NCBI RefSeq assembly: GCF_030282825.1
Contig: NZ_JASTZU010000062.1
Span: 1 to 64,000 of the forward strand
Source of the DNA: Aquibacillus rhizosphaerae
Lineage (GTDB): Bacteria > Bacillota > Bacilli > Bacillales > Amphibacillaceae
Direction: 5' to 3'
DNA: 64,000 nt
A model generated the notes under the pieces. The model saw only the letters and a program-made list of their open reading frames with translations. It did not search any database and was not told the origin of the DNA. The position numbers and the translations under genes are program-made. Positions 27,236 through 37,189 of the stretch are shown here, one piece after another (the stretch's first letter is position 1; each line of letters starts with the position of its first letter).

Positions 27236-30200
27236 TTATCTTTTAGAAAAAATTCGCTTTCGTCTGTTATAAACAATCATTGCTAAGCCCATAATCAAAA
27301 TAATGATTCCGCTTATAATCAGGTTATACATATTTGTTGCTGTTTCAGCAAGCGTGTCTCCACCATCATTAATTTTCACAACCTCACCAACTGTTTCGTC
27401 ATTAGATGAATTCGTTGTTTCTTGAATCTCTTCCAGTTCTTCAGATTGATTATCACCATTATCTGGTTGATCATTAGGTGATTGATTTTCTCCACCGTCA
27501 CTAGGCTGCGTTGGGTTACCTGGGGTTTCCGGTTGCTCCTCTTCTTCATCCACTGGTGGAGGGGTCTCGTCAACCTTCTTATCTTTTCCTTTTACAAACG
27601 TCCAAATATCCGAAGTTGTTTCCCCTGAATATTGATCTGAGATTACAGTATACCAAGAATAGGTTTTACCTTCTTCAAGCCCTGTCCAAATAATCTCAGC
27701 CGTTTCACCACTTGGGACATTTTCAACTGATCCAATTTGCGTATCCGTATAAATATTTACTGCAAAGTAATCTGTTGCAACTCGCTTTTCTTTAGCTGCT
27801 AAATCTAAATTTAATACGAACTCATCTTTCCCCGGGTATGCATCTGTATCATAGTAATTGTAATCATCCATATAAGGTGAATACGTATTTACGATAATTC
27901 GATCATTATCCGTGTCAAAGTGAAGCAGGCGCATATACCCCTGTCCACCCTCTGGACCAGCTTGGTAGTCAGCTAACATTTGATAGACAGATCGGTCTAT
28001 TGTTCCGTCACCATCATCATCTATTTCATCTACCAGCAATTGACTTTCATGATAGTGGCCAGAAAGCACTGCAATAACATTTTCATTTGGCTCTACCACT
28101 TCATCATATAGTTTTTCACCAAGTGGATGACGTGTTCCAGTTGCTTGCATATATTCATGAAAGTTCAGGATAGCCATTCGATCTGGATGCGCAGCAAGCA
28201 CTTCATTCATCCACGCAATTCCTTCATCCTCTACTCCCCATCCTAAATAGACCATAATATAATCATTTCCATTTACTGAAATGAGGTCGTAATGTCCACG
28301 ATTATTTAAATAGGAACCACCATAGTAAGGTTTTTCTTCAAATCGATCGGCACCAAAGTATTCATAGTATGCTGTATAGTCATTGGTTTTCTGAGACACG
28401 TCATGGTTTCCAGCCAAAACACCATATGGAACATTGGCATCATCTAGGGTTTTCATGAAATCATCTGCATGCTTCCATTGGTATTCCTTGTCTGACTCAT
28501 CAACAAGATCTCCGGTATGCATGACATATTTAATCTTCATCTCTTCTTGTTTTTCTACAATCCACTGTGTTTGTCTATCATAAATATATGGATAGCTTTC
28601 AGAGTAGTATTGTGTATCGGACATCCACACAAACGTATAATCATATTCTTCCGGGCTATTAGGGATTTCATCTTGAACAATAACATTAATCTTATTATCC
28701 TTTACAAAATCATTGACAGAAACGGTTCCCTTTAATTCAAAATCCTCATCTCCAGCAATCTTATAATCAACAATTACCCATTCACTCGTACGCTGATTCC
28801 ATGCATACATCGTCACTTTCCTTCCTGGAAGAGAATTACCGTTCCAGACAAATTCCACGATATCATTTTCATCAACTGTAGGATCTACTGTTACATCAAA
28901 GCGGTGATACGGAAATTGTGTAGTTGAATCTGTCACCATATAGTCTCCATCTAACTTGGAAGTTGATAAAATGTCTTCTTCATCAAACAATACTTCCGTA
29001 TCACTAGTTGGTGTATTGGGAGGCTCAACATCTGATGCACCACTATATGAATCTATTGTATCGCTTGGTTTATACTGATAGCCTTGGTAAAAAGCAACAT
29101 CCAATTCATCACCAGTAGGATCAAACACATTTACTTTGAGCACTGGATCGTCCTCTATCGGTTCTCCTTGATTTGGTAAAGCATTTCCTGGTTTCTCCGG
29201 GTTTTCATTCACTACTGAAAAATGAACAATCTCCGTTACAGCATTACCAGCCTTATCTACTGCTTTTATAGTAACTTTATGGTTCCCAGCCGTAAGTTTT
29301 CCTGAAGAAGTGTGGTAAGGAACGGTAATTTCTTCTTCATCTAGGAATATCGTACTCGACTCAACTCCGGCAATAGCATCTGTAATCGTTGCCTCTATTG
29401 AAAATGAGCCTTTATATTCCTTCTCTTCTTTTATATTTGTTGAAATAGATGGTGCTGTATTATCAACGAATACATTGGTCAACTTTTCTTCATCACTATC
29501 TGTAACAGTAATCAGGTGCTTGCCATCTGTAGCAGTGGTTGTATCCCACAAATATGCTTTTGACTGTGCAAGTTGGTCCGTAATGGTAAAGATAAAATCT
29601 TCCGCGATTCTATCGGTTCCGTCGTCCCCCATATCAAATACTTCGCTAGGATTTTGATGCGTTTCATCTGTTAAAATTGTTCCATCTGATAGGACAAGGC
29701 GGACATTCCTCAGGTTGTAATCATCCCTATTTTCTCCGGGATCTCCTTCCCAAGGTGTTGCTTTATTCCCTGCACGTATCGTCAATGTGTTATTTCCTAC
29801 TTGAAGCTGATCAGGTTTTATTGGCACAGTTATCGTTTGCCACTGTGCAATCCAATCATCAAAAATGTGAACAATCTCATCTCCGATAGTGACACCGTTT
29901 TGGAAATACGTATTCACACCACTTACTTCAAAAGCAAGGTAAGCTTGATGTTCGACTGCTTGGAATGTGTCTTCTTCTACATCCTGATCATCAATAGATA
30001 GTTTAATATTTCCAGGATTATCCTGGTTGGATGTACCTTTAATTACGCTCGTACCATTCAAAATTTCATCTTGTTTGATATTTACACGTAAGCTTGAGTT
30101 ATCTAAATCATTGGTAACATTAATTCGGTACACATCACTCGTTACCTCATTCGTACCATCGGAAGCAACAAAATAATAGTCAACATAATCTTTCGCAATA

Positions 30201-33200
30201 ATCTCTGGTGAATAAATTCGGTAGTGGTACATCATATCATCATAATCTTCTTCCAATAACGCCTGTTGATATTGTTCTTGGTCATTGGCACGATAATAGA
30301 CTTGAACCGTCTTCACCTGGATGTTGTCTTTTACATCCGCTTTAAGATTAATATCTTCTGTTTGATTTATTTCAATGATATCTGTTAAATTTTCAATCGT
30401 TGGCTCCATTTCATCCACTGGCAGACTTACTTGTTGTTTTGGAACTTGAAATGATTCAACACTTCCTGGTGTTGCATTCGTTATCCCCGCACTAACTTTT
30501 TCCATTTGATTCGTTCCATCTGTGGGATACTTATAGACGATTCCCTTGTTCGGTTGTGTATCGTCGATATTTTCAACATCGTTGTAATAAGCAACAGATA
30601 GCTCTTGGTCAGTGTTCGTAGCAACAATTAAGCCTCTCATGCTACCATTAGCCATTCCAGCACTATAAATTTTAACGATATCTTGATTTTCAATAAGACT
30701 TGTGCCAAAATTTGCATTAAAATCAGCAACGGTTTGCGCATCATTTTGTCCATTAATAATCCAAAAAACTAGGGTTTCTTTGGAAGGAATCACCACATCA
30801 TCTGGAATAGATGGCCAAATAATATCACTTTCTGGATCTGATCCGTAACGGTACTGTATTTTGTAGTCTTTAAAGTTAATGGCTTGATCGGTATTGTTAT
30901 AGATTTCAATAAACTCATACCCATCTGCTGAACCAACGTTATCCGTATCAGGAACTACTTCAGTAACCAGTAATCCAGGTACCTGTTCAGGATCTACTTC
31001 ATCTTTAATAACCTCAATGATATAATCTTCTGATTTACTAACATTCTCTCCGTCTGTTGCCTCCATATAATAGGTAATGTTCGATTTGATAAATGCTCCT
31101 GGTATTTCAACCGAGTAATTATTAGCATTGTTTGGATTAACACGCATTGCTAAAGAAGTAAATTGCTGATCACCTTCGCCTTTTACATAAAGTGTTGCCG
31201 TCGGTATCGCCATATTATCTGTAATTGTTGCTTCAATAGTTATGTTTGAAAAAGCGTCTGCTTCCTTTATAGCTGTATGAGTAATCTCTGGTGCCTCTGT
31301 GTCTTCTTCTATCTCCGGAATAACAACAACCTGATCTGGAACTTGTCCCGATTCAGTTACTCCAGGAGTAGGAGTAGCCATCGAACGATAGTTGATCATG
31401 TCGATTCCTTCTCTTGGATACTGGTATTCGATTACTGCACCAGAGTTGTCATTATCCGTTCCTAAATAGTCTGCTTGAATAACCGTTTCACTTTGGTTAT
31501 CTTTTAAAACTAGCGCTCGGTTACCACCATTTGCAAAACCAGGAAAATTTGAATCGGTAACTTCAACAACTTGGTCACTTGTTAAATCTGATCCAAAGTT
31601 ATTGTTAAAATCACTTAAACTTCTTCCATCATTGTTGTACCAAAAAACAAGTGTTTCTTTTGAATCAATACTCGTCGTAGGAATCTGGAAAACTACTTCT
31701 TTATTCGTATCCGTATAACGGTACACAAATGTATAGTTATTTAATGGCAAGGTTTGGTTTGTATTATTATAGAGTTCGAAATACTCATAATAGTCCGTGC
31801 CTCCACCCTTAGAATTTGGTGATAATTCTGTTATTAGTAAATGAGGGTATGTATCAAAGTTTTCTTCCTCTGGTTGCGAAATAGGAACTTCTACATACGT
31901 ATTTGTAGTGTTAGGAAAAGTAACTCTATGGTTTGCATCAGATACAGAAATATAATAGCTTACTGTTTCTCCTAATAACTCATTTCCAGATATAATCGCT
32001 TGAAAAAGTTTATCTTCCTTATGCTTCATCTCTAGACTTTTAAAACTCTCATTATTACTAGTTTGATAGTATAGTTTGGCAGAAATATCATTCCCATCAT
32101 CGGTAATTTCTGCTTCAATTTGAACATCTTTCCCAGCTTCTATTTCTGTTAATGATTCGTGATTAATAACTGGAGGTTGATGTTCTGTTGTCGTTACCTC
32201 TGCCTCTGGTAGTTGTTCTTTTGCTACATAACCAGGATTAGGAACAGCAAGCGTTTCAAATTCAGCCATTTCTGTCCCTGTTATTGGATATTGATAGTTA
32301 ACGACTTTCCCACTAGCGATATCTTCTGGCAAATAATTTGCCAAGGCTATCTCTTCACCGTTAGCTTTTTTTATTACTACAGCACGATTTCCACTATTGT
32401 AAAAACCGGTACTACTATATTCGACGATATCGGATTCTAATAGATTCGTTTTGTAATGACTATTAAAATCAGCTATTGTATGATTACTAGCATTTCTCCA
32501 AAATACAAGTGTTTGCTTTGGCTCAATTGCAACTGGAGAAAAACTCATCGCTACATCTTCATTGCCACTTCCATCGGTGTATCGTAAAGAAAAGATATGA
32601 TGATCAAGGATAATTGATCGATCAGAATTGTTATACACTTCAAAATACTCATAATCATCGGCACCATCATTGTTTGCCATAATCTCCGTGATAAGTAACG
32701 CTGGCAAACTATCAAAATCAATTTCTTCAACTAATTGCTCTGACTCGTCTTGCTCGATTACTTGTTTTGCTTCTTCCTCTTGCACTTCCAACGGCTTTTG
32801 ATCTATCTCTTTGTCATTAGTAATCGTAGCTTTTTCACTAGAAACAGATGGTTCATTATCTGGAATTGTTTCTACTTCTGACTCGGCAGTCGCACTTTCC
32901 TCCTTCGATTCTACATTCTCTTCCACTTGATTCGGAGTAGGATTCGTTTGATTATCCAGTTCAGGATCTTGTGTGTCAGCTTCTGCATCTAACTCCTCGT
33001 TAATTATTATAGACTCTTGTTGTGTTTCGACTTTGGATATTTCATCAGTATTATGGTTAACATCCTCACCATTTAAATTCGGATTAACCGTTGTGGCTGT
33101 GGCTGTGGCTGTGGCTGCACTCACTTTGGTCATTGGAAATACCGAAACAACATCCATAAATAATACAGAAAAAATTAAAATAAGGGATAGTGTTTTTGTT

Positions 33201-33229
33201 ACATTAGTCTTAAGCCTCTGTTTTCGCAT
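27236..33229 (-). CDS. Giant surface metallophosphoesterase with three lamin-tail domains
   Basis: 1997 residues. Order: signal peptide to about 38; an (AT)n stretch and acidic linker to about 165; three lamin-tail domains near 173-330, 463-620 and 748-920, each starting LLITEI/LLVTEV and containing YEYFEVYNN-like and KxTLVFW segments, with beta domains between; a binding-module-like region about 1050-1200; an Ig-like domain about 1215-1310; a calcineurin-type phosphoesterase about 1527-1770 with WMSDTQYY, MHTGDLVD, LAGNHDVS, NFHEY and SGHYHES; an FN3-like segment; a Pro/Gly/Asp/Asn linker; then TLAETA, a membrane helix and NRRKR. The tail is a sortase signal of the LPxTA form with Pro changed to Ala. 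It probably hydrolyses an extracellular phosphoester at the cell surface. It is a single gene; AGGAGG precedes ATG 33229. Confidence 0.9.
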   Translation of the reverse strand: MRKQRLKTNVTKTLSLILIFSVLFMDVVSVFPMTKVSAATATATATTVNPNLNGEDVNHNTDEISKVETQQESIIINEELDAEADTQDPELDNQTNPTPNQVEENVESKEESATAESEVETIPDNEPSVSSEKATITNDKEIDQKPLEVQEEEAKQVIEQDESEQLVEEIDFDSLPALLITEIMANNDGADDYEYFEVYNNSDRSIILDHHIFSLRYTDGSGNEDVAMSFSPVAIEPKQTLVFWRNASNHTIADFNSHYKTNLLESDIVEYSSTGFYNSGNRAVVIKKANGEEIALANYLPEDIASGKVVNYQYPITGTEMAEFETLAVPNPGYVAKEQLPEAEVTTTEHQPPVINHESLTEIEAGKDVQIEAEITDDGNDISAKLYYQTSNNESFKSLEMKHKEDKLFQAIISGNELLGETVSYYISVSDANHRVTFPNTTNTYVEVPISQPEEENFDTYPHLLITELSPNSKGGGTDYYEYFELYNNTNQTLPLNNYTFVYRYTDTNKEVVFQIPTTSIDSKETLVFWYNNDGRSLSDFNNNFGSDLTSDQVVEVTDSNFPGFANGGNRALVLKDNQSETVIQADYLGTDNDNSGAVIEYQYPREGIDMINYRSMATPTPGVTESGQVPDQVVVIPEIEEDTEAPEITHTAIKEADAFSNITIEATITDNMAIPTATLYVKGEGDQQFTSLAMRVNPNNANNYSVEIPGAFIKSNITYYMEATDGENVSKSEDYIIEVIKDEVDPEQVPGLLVTEVVPDTDNVGSADGYEFIEIYNNTDQAINFKDYKIQYRYGSDPESDIIWPSIPDDVVIPSKETLVFWIINGQNDAQTVADFNANFGTSLIENQDIVKIYSAGMANGSMRGLIVATNTDQELSVAYYNDVENIDDTQPNKGIVYKYPTDGTNQMEKVSAGITNATPGSVESFQVPKQQVSLPVDEMEPTIENLTDIIEINQTEDINLKADVKDNIQVKTVQVYYRANDQEQYQQALLEEDYDDMMYHYRIYSPEIIAKDYVDYYFVASDGTNEVTSDVYRINVTNDLDNSSLRVNIKQDEILNGTSVIKGTSNQDNPGNIKLSIDDQDVEEDTFQAVEHQAYLAFEVSGVNTYFQNGVTIGDEIVHIFDDWIAQWQTITVPIKPDQLQVGNNTLTIRAGNKATPWEGDPGENRDDYNLRNVRLVLSDGTILTDETHQNPSEVFDMGDDGTDRIAEDFIFTITDQLAQSKAYLWDTTTATDGKHLITVTDSDEEKLTNVFVDNTAPSISTNIKEEKEYKGSFSIEATITDAIAGVESSTIFLDEEEITVPYHTSSGKLTAGNHKVTIKAVDKAGNAVTEIVHFSVVNENPEKPGNALPNQGEPIEDDPVLKVNVFDPTGDELDVAFYQGYQYKPSDTIDSYSGASDVEPPNTPTSDTEVLFDEEDILSTSKLDGDYMVTDSTTQFPYHRFDVTVDPTVDENDIVEFVWNGNSLPGRKVTMYAWNQRTSEWVIVDYKIAGDEDFELKGTVSVNDFVKDNKINVIVQDEIPNSPEEYDYTFVWMSDTQYYSESYPYIYDRQTQWIVEKQEEMKIKYVMHTGDLVDESDKEYQWKHADDFMKTLDDANVPYGVLAGNHDVSQKTNDYTAYYEYFGADRFEEKPYYGGSYLNNRGHYDLISVNGNDYIMVYLGWGVEDEGIAWMNEVLAAHPDRMAILNFHEYMQATGTRHPLGEKLYDEVVEPNENVIAVLSGHYHESQLLVDEIDDDGDGTIDRSVYQMLADYQAGPEGGQGYMRLLHFDTDNDRIIVNTYSPYMDDYNYYDTDAYPGKDEFVLNLDLAAKEKRVATDYFAVNIYTDTQIGSVENVPSGETAEIIWTGLEEGKTYSWYTVISDQYSGETTSDIWTFVKGKDKKVDETPPPVDEEEEQPETPGNPTQPSDGGENQSPNDQPDNGDNQSEELEEIQETTNSSNDETVGEVVKINDGGDTLAETATNMYNLIISGIIILIMGLAMIVYNRRKRIFSKR

Positions 33230-33320
33230 ATGAACCTCCTAATTATTCTTGGTATCAAGATAATTGTAAGGTTCATTTATTAAGAGAGAGTGAATTTACT
33301 GTAAAACTATGTAAATTAAT

Positions 33321-33447
33321 AGAAAAGCACAGGGCGCCTTGCTCAACCTAAAGCAAGCTTAAGGACGAACATCTATGTGGGGCTCTTTACCAGAAAGACG
33401 TTCGTCTTAAGACCTCAGGCGAGTTAGCGGTGAGGATAGTCAGCTAT
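33321..33447. repeat. Hairpin intergenic repeat (R family), copy 4 (diverged)
   Basis: AGGGCGCCTTGCTCAACCTA is followed by the hairpin GACGAACATCT...AGACGTTCGTC. The G-C pair in this outer stem replaces the A-T pair of copy 2. The right half has diverged (ACCTCAGGCGAGTTAGCGG). It lies between the giant surface gene and DUF3231. Confidence 0.65.
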
Positions 33448-33523
33448 GAATTTTTTTATACTTTCTCAGCTTTTAGTAAAGGTAGAGGCTTTCAAATTGA
33501 CCTCAAACTTTAACCATTTACAT

Positions 33524-34522
33524 TTAACCTCTTGCTAAATCTTTTCGGTTTGGGGCGGTAGGAGGTTGTTCCATCCAACCATTTTCAATCATAATATTCG
33601 CGCCATCTTCCGTGTATTCTCCTGCCTCCGCCATCAAGCGTGTATAGGAAGCTGCTAAATCTCTTCTTGGACTCGTAGCTAAGCTCATCCCATAGAATCC
33701 TATTCCTGCAGCTTGTACACCAGCAGTATGATACATCATTAATTTATCGCTAAATGGTGCTTGCTTTGAACTTGTTGGAAGGTTATCCGATGACATTGGT
33801 GTAAGTATATTGCTCTCATCGAGAAATTTACTAAATACAGCACAATGATGTTTAGCAATTTCTGCACCTCTTGTAAAGTATTTGGAAACCTTTGCTGAGT
33901 TTGTTACTTGGCTAAACCCTGTTAACATACCCATCCCTAACACATTTCTTTGTAGGTTATTGAATAAAAAATTGATTTCATTTGAAGTAAGTGGTCTTTG
34001 ATTTCCAAACCATCCAGCGAGAAAATGCTGTTTATGCACAAATTCCACTTGTTCAGGATACGGTATATGTGGAGACCTGACATATACACCTTTCTCTTGC
34101 ATCACGTCTGTAACCCTATTATAAAGCTCAATTGCAGAAGAAAGACATTTAGAAAAGTAATCTCGAATAACCTTTCTAGATGAACTAGGCAGTGAAATAC
34201 CATATGAATTCAACCCCATTGAACCTACATTTGAAAGATAAAAAAGCATAAATGTATCTGTAAATAATCGATCAGCGTTTAGATTAACATCTTGTTCCGT
34301 AAACCCCATCGGGATTGGGTGGTTCTCTTCTTTAAAAATTTCTTTTAATATTTCGACGTGTTCTATTGCCAATCCAGAAGTATATTTTAATAACGAACGT
34401 ACTTCTTCATCTTCAACGGTTTTTAAGAAATAAGAAACTGTACATACAATTAGAGAGCTATTTTGATATGCCCCCCATAATACAGCTAATTCAGAAGATG
34501 TTAATTTTGGATGGTGAGTCAT
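33524..34522 (-). CDS. DUF3231 family protein, two ferritin-like bundles
   Basis: 332 residues made of two repeats of about 165. Each repeat has four predicted helices and ferritin-like helix patterns: EHVEILKEIFKEENHPIPMG in the first and EIAKHHCAVFSKFLDESNI in the second. LTSSEL and LTSNEI start the two halves. The family is common in spore-forming Bacillaceae, and some relatives are linked to spores, but no activity is established. The start at ATG 34522 has GGAGGGAT. The gene ends RKDLARG. Confidence 0.85.
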   Translation of the reverse strand: MTHHPKLTSSELAVLWGAYQNSSLIVCTVSYFLKTVEDEEVRSLLKYTSGLAIEHVEILKEIFKEENHPIPMGFTEQDVNLNADRLFTDTFMLFYLSNVGSMGLNSYGISLPSSSRKVIRDYFSKCLSSAIELYNRVTDVMQEKGVYVRSPHIPYPEQVEFVHKQHFLAGWFGNQRPLTSNEINFLFNNLQRNVLGMGMLTGFSQVTNSAKVSKYFTRGAEIAKHHCAVFSKFLDESNILTPMSSDNLPTSSKQAPFSDKLMMYHTAGVQAAGIGFYGMSLATSPRRDLAASYTRLMAEAGEYTEDGANIMIENGWMEQPPTAPNRKDLARG

Positions 34523-34599
34523 TTCTATCCCTCCATTTTTTTAAACTTAATCTCCCCAGGTCTTAATCGTATATCCTAAATTATTTAATATTTTAAAAT

Positions 34600-34630
34600 A
34601 CTGGGCTGACATTAGATTAGTCAGCCCAGT
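34600..34630 (-). terminator. Terminator of the YozQ-family gene
   Basis: ACTGGGCTGAC and GTCAGCCCAGT arms, five bases below the stop at 34635. Confidence 0.85.
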
Positions 34631-34634
34631 TTGG

Positions 34635-34874
34635 CTAGAAACCTTCTCTTGGAATTTCTTTGCCTTTATCACTTTTCAATCCGCCATTTTCATTAACAGA
34701 ATCAATTTCCCCATCAATTGTCCCTTCAGTATAATCATCAGATGCTTGTTCATGTGTAATAGCAGTCCCCATATCAATTAAATCTGAGGCCTCATAATCA
34801 CTGTTATCATACATTTTTTCAGCAACTTTATTCGTATCTTCTTGGGACACTTTCTTAACGTTGTTTTTCGCCAT
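34635..34874 (-). CDS. YozQ family protein (DUF4025)
   Basis: 79 residues, acidic and soluble. The family pattern is visible: a YDNSDYEASDLIDMGTAITH stretch, then EQASDDYTEGTIDGEID. YozQ-type proteins are short Bacillaceae proteins of unknown function. ATG 34874 is preceded by GGGAGGAATT. It ends at its own terminator, so it is separate from DUF3231 downstream. Confidence 0.8.
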   Translation of the reverse strand: MAKNNVKKVSQEDTNKVAEKMYDNSDYEASDLIDMGTAITHEQASDDYTEGTIDGEIDSVNENGGLKSDKGKEIPREGF

Positions 34875-34967
34875 TTCATAATTCCTCCCTTATTTTCTTG
34901 CTTAGTTTTTTCAATTTCGGACAAAATATGAATAATAATTTTAAAGAAGTTAAAAATTTTATTCATA

Positions 34968-35086
34968 TAATCAATTTCATAATACCAATCTTGTCGTCAC
35001 CTACAACAATATATAGATGGATAAAATCATTTCCAAACTATATATTGTCATAGATGAATGAATAAGGTAATTATGAATTTGACTCA
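34968..35086. repeat. MITE-like inverted repeat, copy 3 (most symmetric)
   Basis: 119 bp from TAATCAATTTCATAATACCA to GGTAATTATGAATTTGACTC(A). Inner arms ACAATATATAG and CTATATATTGT also pair, so nearly the whole element is one imperfect inverted repeat. This is the only copy not next to a stop codon. The rest of the 440-base gap (34875-35315) is AT-rich and shows no gene. Confidence 0.75.
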
Positions 35087-35315
35087 ATAATCAGATATAA
35101 TATACTTTTAATTTTTCATAGTAATTAGCACTGGCTAGTGGTGGGGGCATTATAGGAATTGGAAAGATAAGAGTATATATTAGCTGCAGCAGTTTACTCT
35201 GTAATTAATTCGAATTTACATGTTCTTAACGAAATTTCCATTCTATGTTTATATGCACTTAATAATTAGATTCTATAATAAGGAGTGAAAGACATATTGC
35301 AAACGAGGTGAAAAC

Positions 35316-36131
35316 ATGGATTTGCATATTCATTCAACCCACTCAGATGGACAACTAACTCCAAGTGAAATCATTCATATTGCTTCAAGCAAAGGAATCA
35401 ATGTCCTATCGATTACAGATCATGACGAGATTGCAGCTTATCATTCAGGAAAAAGAACTGCGAATTTTCTTGGGATAACACTAATCCCTGGTATTGAACT
35501 TAATACAGATGGTGAAGATGGGGAACTTCATATCTTGGGCTACTACATAAACCCGTACTCTGAAACTCTACTTAATTACATTGCATGGAGAAAAAAAGAA
35601 CGCACAGACTGGGCCAAGAAAATAGTAAATAAACTCCGAGATATGGGATATAACATTAGCTTTGATGCATGTGCAAGGAGAGCTAAAGGAGGGGTTATTG
35701 TTCGAACGCATATTGCTGATGAACTGTTTAGTAAAGGGTATTTCCCTTCCTCTGAACATGCTTACGGAACATTATTAATTAAAGGTGCAACAGCATTTGT
35801 GAAACGCGCTGACTTTACAGCTGAAGATGCAATTCAATTGATTCATGATGCTGGAGGGGAAGCATATTTAGCACATCCAGGCATTTATCCGTTTGACATC
35901 CACATCCAGAGGTTAATAGCATATGGACTCGATGGGATTGAAGTGTATCATTCTAAACACAAGCAAGCTCAAATTGCTTATTGGGAGAAAATTGCACAAC
36001 AAGCTTCTTTAAAAGTTTCTGGTGGAAGTAATCATCATGGTCCACAGTCCTTTAATCCTTATCCAATTGGAAGTGTACTACTTAGTGATTTTTGTATCAA
36101 ACAATGGACTGCTAGGGAGCCGATAACTTGA
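35316..36131 (+). CDS. PHP-domain phosphoesterase-like protein
   Basis: 271 residues. The metal motifs of the PHP family appear in order: MDLHIHSTHSDGQ, SITDHDEIAAY, PGIELN, LHILGY, RTHIADEL and YLAHPG. This is the arrangement of TrpH/YciV-type 5'-3' exonucleases and nucleotide phosphatases. The last ligand motif, normally GSDFHG, is GGSNHHG, so an aspartate is replaced by asparagine near residue 240. The start at ATG 35316 has GAGGTG. It overlaps the next gene by 4 bases, so the two are translationally coupled and probably act on a common substrate. Confidence 0.88.
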   Translation: MDLHIHSTHSDGQLTPSEIIHIASSKGINVLSITDHDEIAAYHSGKRTANFLGITLIPGIELNTDGEDGELHILGYYINPYSETLLNYIAWRKKERTDWAKKIVNKLRDMGYNISFDACARRAKGGVIVRTHIADELFSKGYFPSSEHAYGTLLIKGATAFVKRADFTAEDAIQLIHDAGGEAYLAHPGIYPFDIHIQRLIAYGLDGIEVYHSKHKQAQIAYWEKIAQQASLKVSGGSNHHGPQSFNPYPIGSVLLSDFCIKQWTAREPIT

Positions 36132-36934
36132 AACTCTATTTATCTTCTACACTATGTTGGGCATATCCTGTCAATGATGTCATTAAGATTGCGAAACTAT
36201 TTAATTTTGATGGTGTCGAAGTCTGGGCTGAGCATGTTTGGAAATATCAAACGTCAATAGAATCTATCCTTGATGCTACTCAATCAAACGATATTGAACT
36301 ATCTCTGCACGCTGCTAGTTGGGATTTAAACTTATGCGCATTAAATGAAGGGATACAAAAACAATCGATAAATGAAATTGAAAACTCCCTTATTCTTGCT
36401 CAAAAACTCGGTGCAACTAATGTTACTATTCATCCAGGAAAACGAACACTACATAATTATTGGTTAGAAGAGCATGAACAAGTGTTAAAATCAAACCTAG
36501 CCTATCTTGCAAGGAAAGCTTGCGATTTTGGTGTTATTTTATCAATCGAACAAATGAAACATATTAAGAAGGAATTCATTACAAGACCGGACAAAATCAA
36601 CCATTTAATTAAAGCATTACCAGATACCGTAATGACCACCTTTAATATCGCTCATGTGCCATTAGATGAACATCCTGAAATCTATTATGAACAAATAAAA
36701 CGTATTAACAAAGTTCATCTTAGTGATGCAACCCAAACTCAATACCATGTTCCCCTTGGAACTGGATTAATTCAATTAGAACCGATTCTTACATTACTTA
36801 ATAATACTAACCTACCCGTTGTAATTGAAGGGTTCGAGAATGATCGATTGCTAACACACTTACAAAGTAATCTTAAATATTTACACCAAAATAAGCTGTT
36901 TAGAAAGAGAAGTGTTGAAAGTCTTGGTAACTAA
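36128..36934 (+). CDS. Sugar-phosphate isomerase/epimerase-like TIM barrel
   Basis: 268 residues of the xylose-isomerase-like (AP endonuclease family 2) barrel. Metal-site positions are suggested by LSLHAASWDLN, VTIHPGKRTLH, LSIEQMKH (glutamate), NIAHVPLDEH, KVHLSDATQTQYH and PVVIEGFEND. It starts at TTG 36128 inside the stop of the PHP gene (TTGA overlap), a classic coupled arrangement. I cannot tell an isomerase from a phosphodiesterase-type role. The coupling to a PHP protein suggests a two-step treatment of a phosphorylated sugar or nucleotide. Confidence 0.82.
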   Translation: MKLYLSSTLCWAYPVNDVIKIAKLFNFDGVEVWAEHVWKYQTSIESILDATQSNDIELSLHAASWDLNLCALNEGIQKQSINEIENSLILAQKLGATNVTIHPGKRTLHNYWLEEHEQVLKSNLAYLARKACDFGVILSIEQMKHIKKEFITRPDKINHLIKALPDTVMTTFNIAHVPLDEHPEIYYEQIKRINKVHLSDATQTQYHVPLGTGLIQLEPILTLLNNTNLPVVIEGFENDRLLTHLQSNLKYLHQNKLFRKRSVESLGN

Positions 36935-36937
36935 TGA

Positions 36938-37150
36938 CGATGGGACTTTTATCCAGGATTTGATGCAATGATAAACAATGCACAGAAGATGTTATAAGTA
37001 TACAATGCAGATCTACACGAGTCCTGGGTAATCCATACCGATATTTTTTTATCATATCCTTTAGGAGAACATGTTTTTGTCCAATCTATTGAAACAAAAA
37101 AGACCGATGACCTTCCAAAGGAATCCGTTAGATTATTAGTTAAATACACT
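36938..37150 (+). pseudogene. Unidentified gene remnant after the PHP/TIM operon
   Basis: Directly behind the stop at 36934 one frame reads RWDFYPGFDAMINNAQKML, a stop at 36995-36997, then VYNADLHESWVIHTDIFLSY, PLGEHVFVQSIETKKTDDLP and KESVRLLVKYTYNKRL. The composition is protein-like, but there is no start and no ribosome site. It is most simply the 3' part of a third operon gene that has decayed. I do not recognise the family. Confidence 0.4.
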
Positions 37151-37153
37151 TAC

Positions 37154-37189
37154 AACAAAAGGCTGACGAATTATCGCCAGCCTTTTGTT
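37154..37189. terminator. Bidirectional terminator
   Basis: AACAAAAGGCTG and CAGCCTTTTGTT arms. It ends the PHP/TIM operon and overlaps the stop codon (37188) of the minus-strand gene. Confidence 0.9.
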
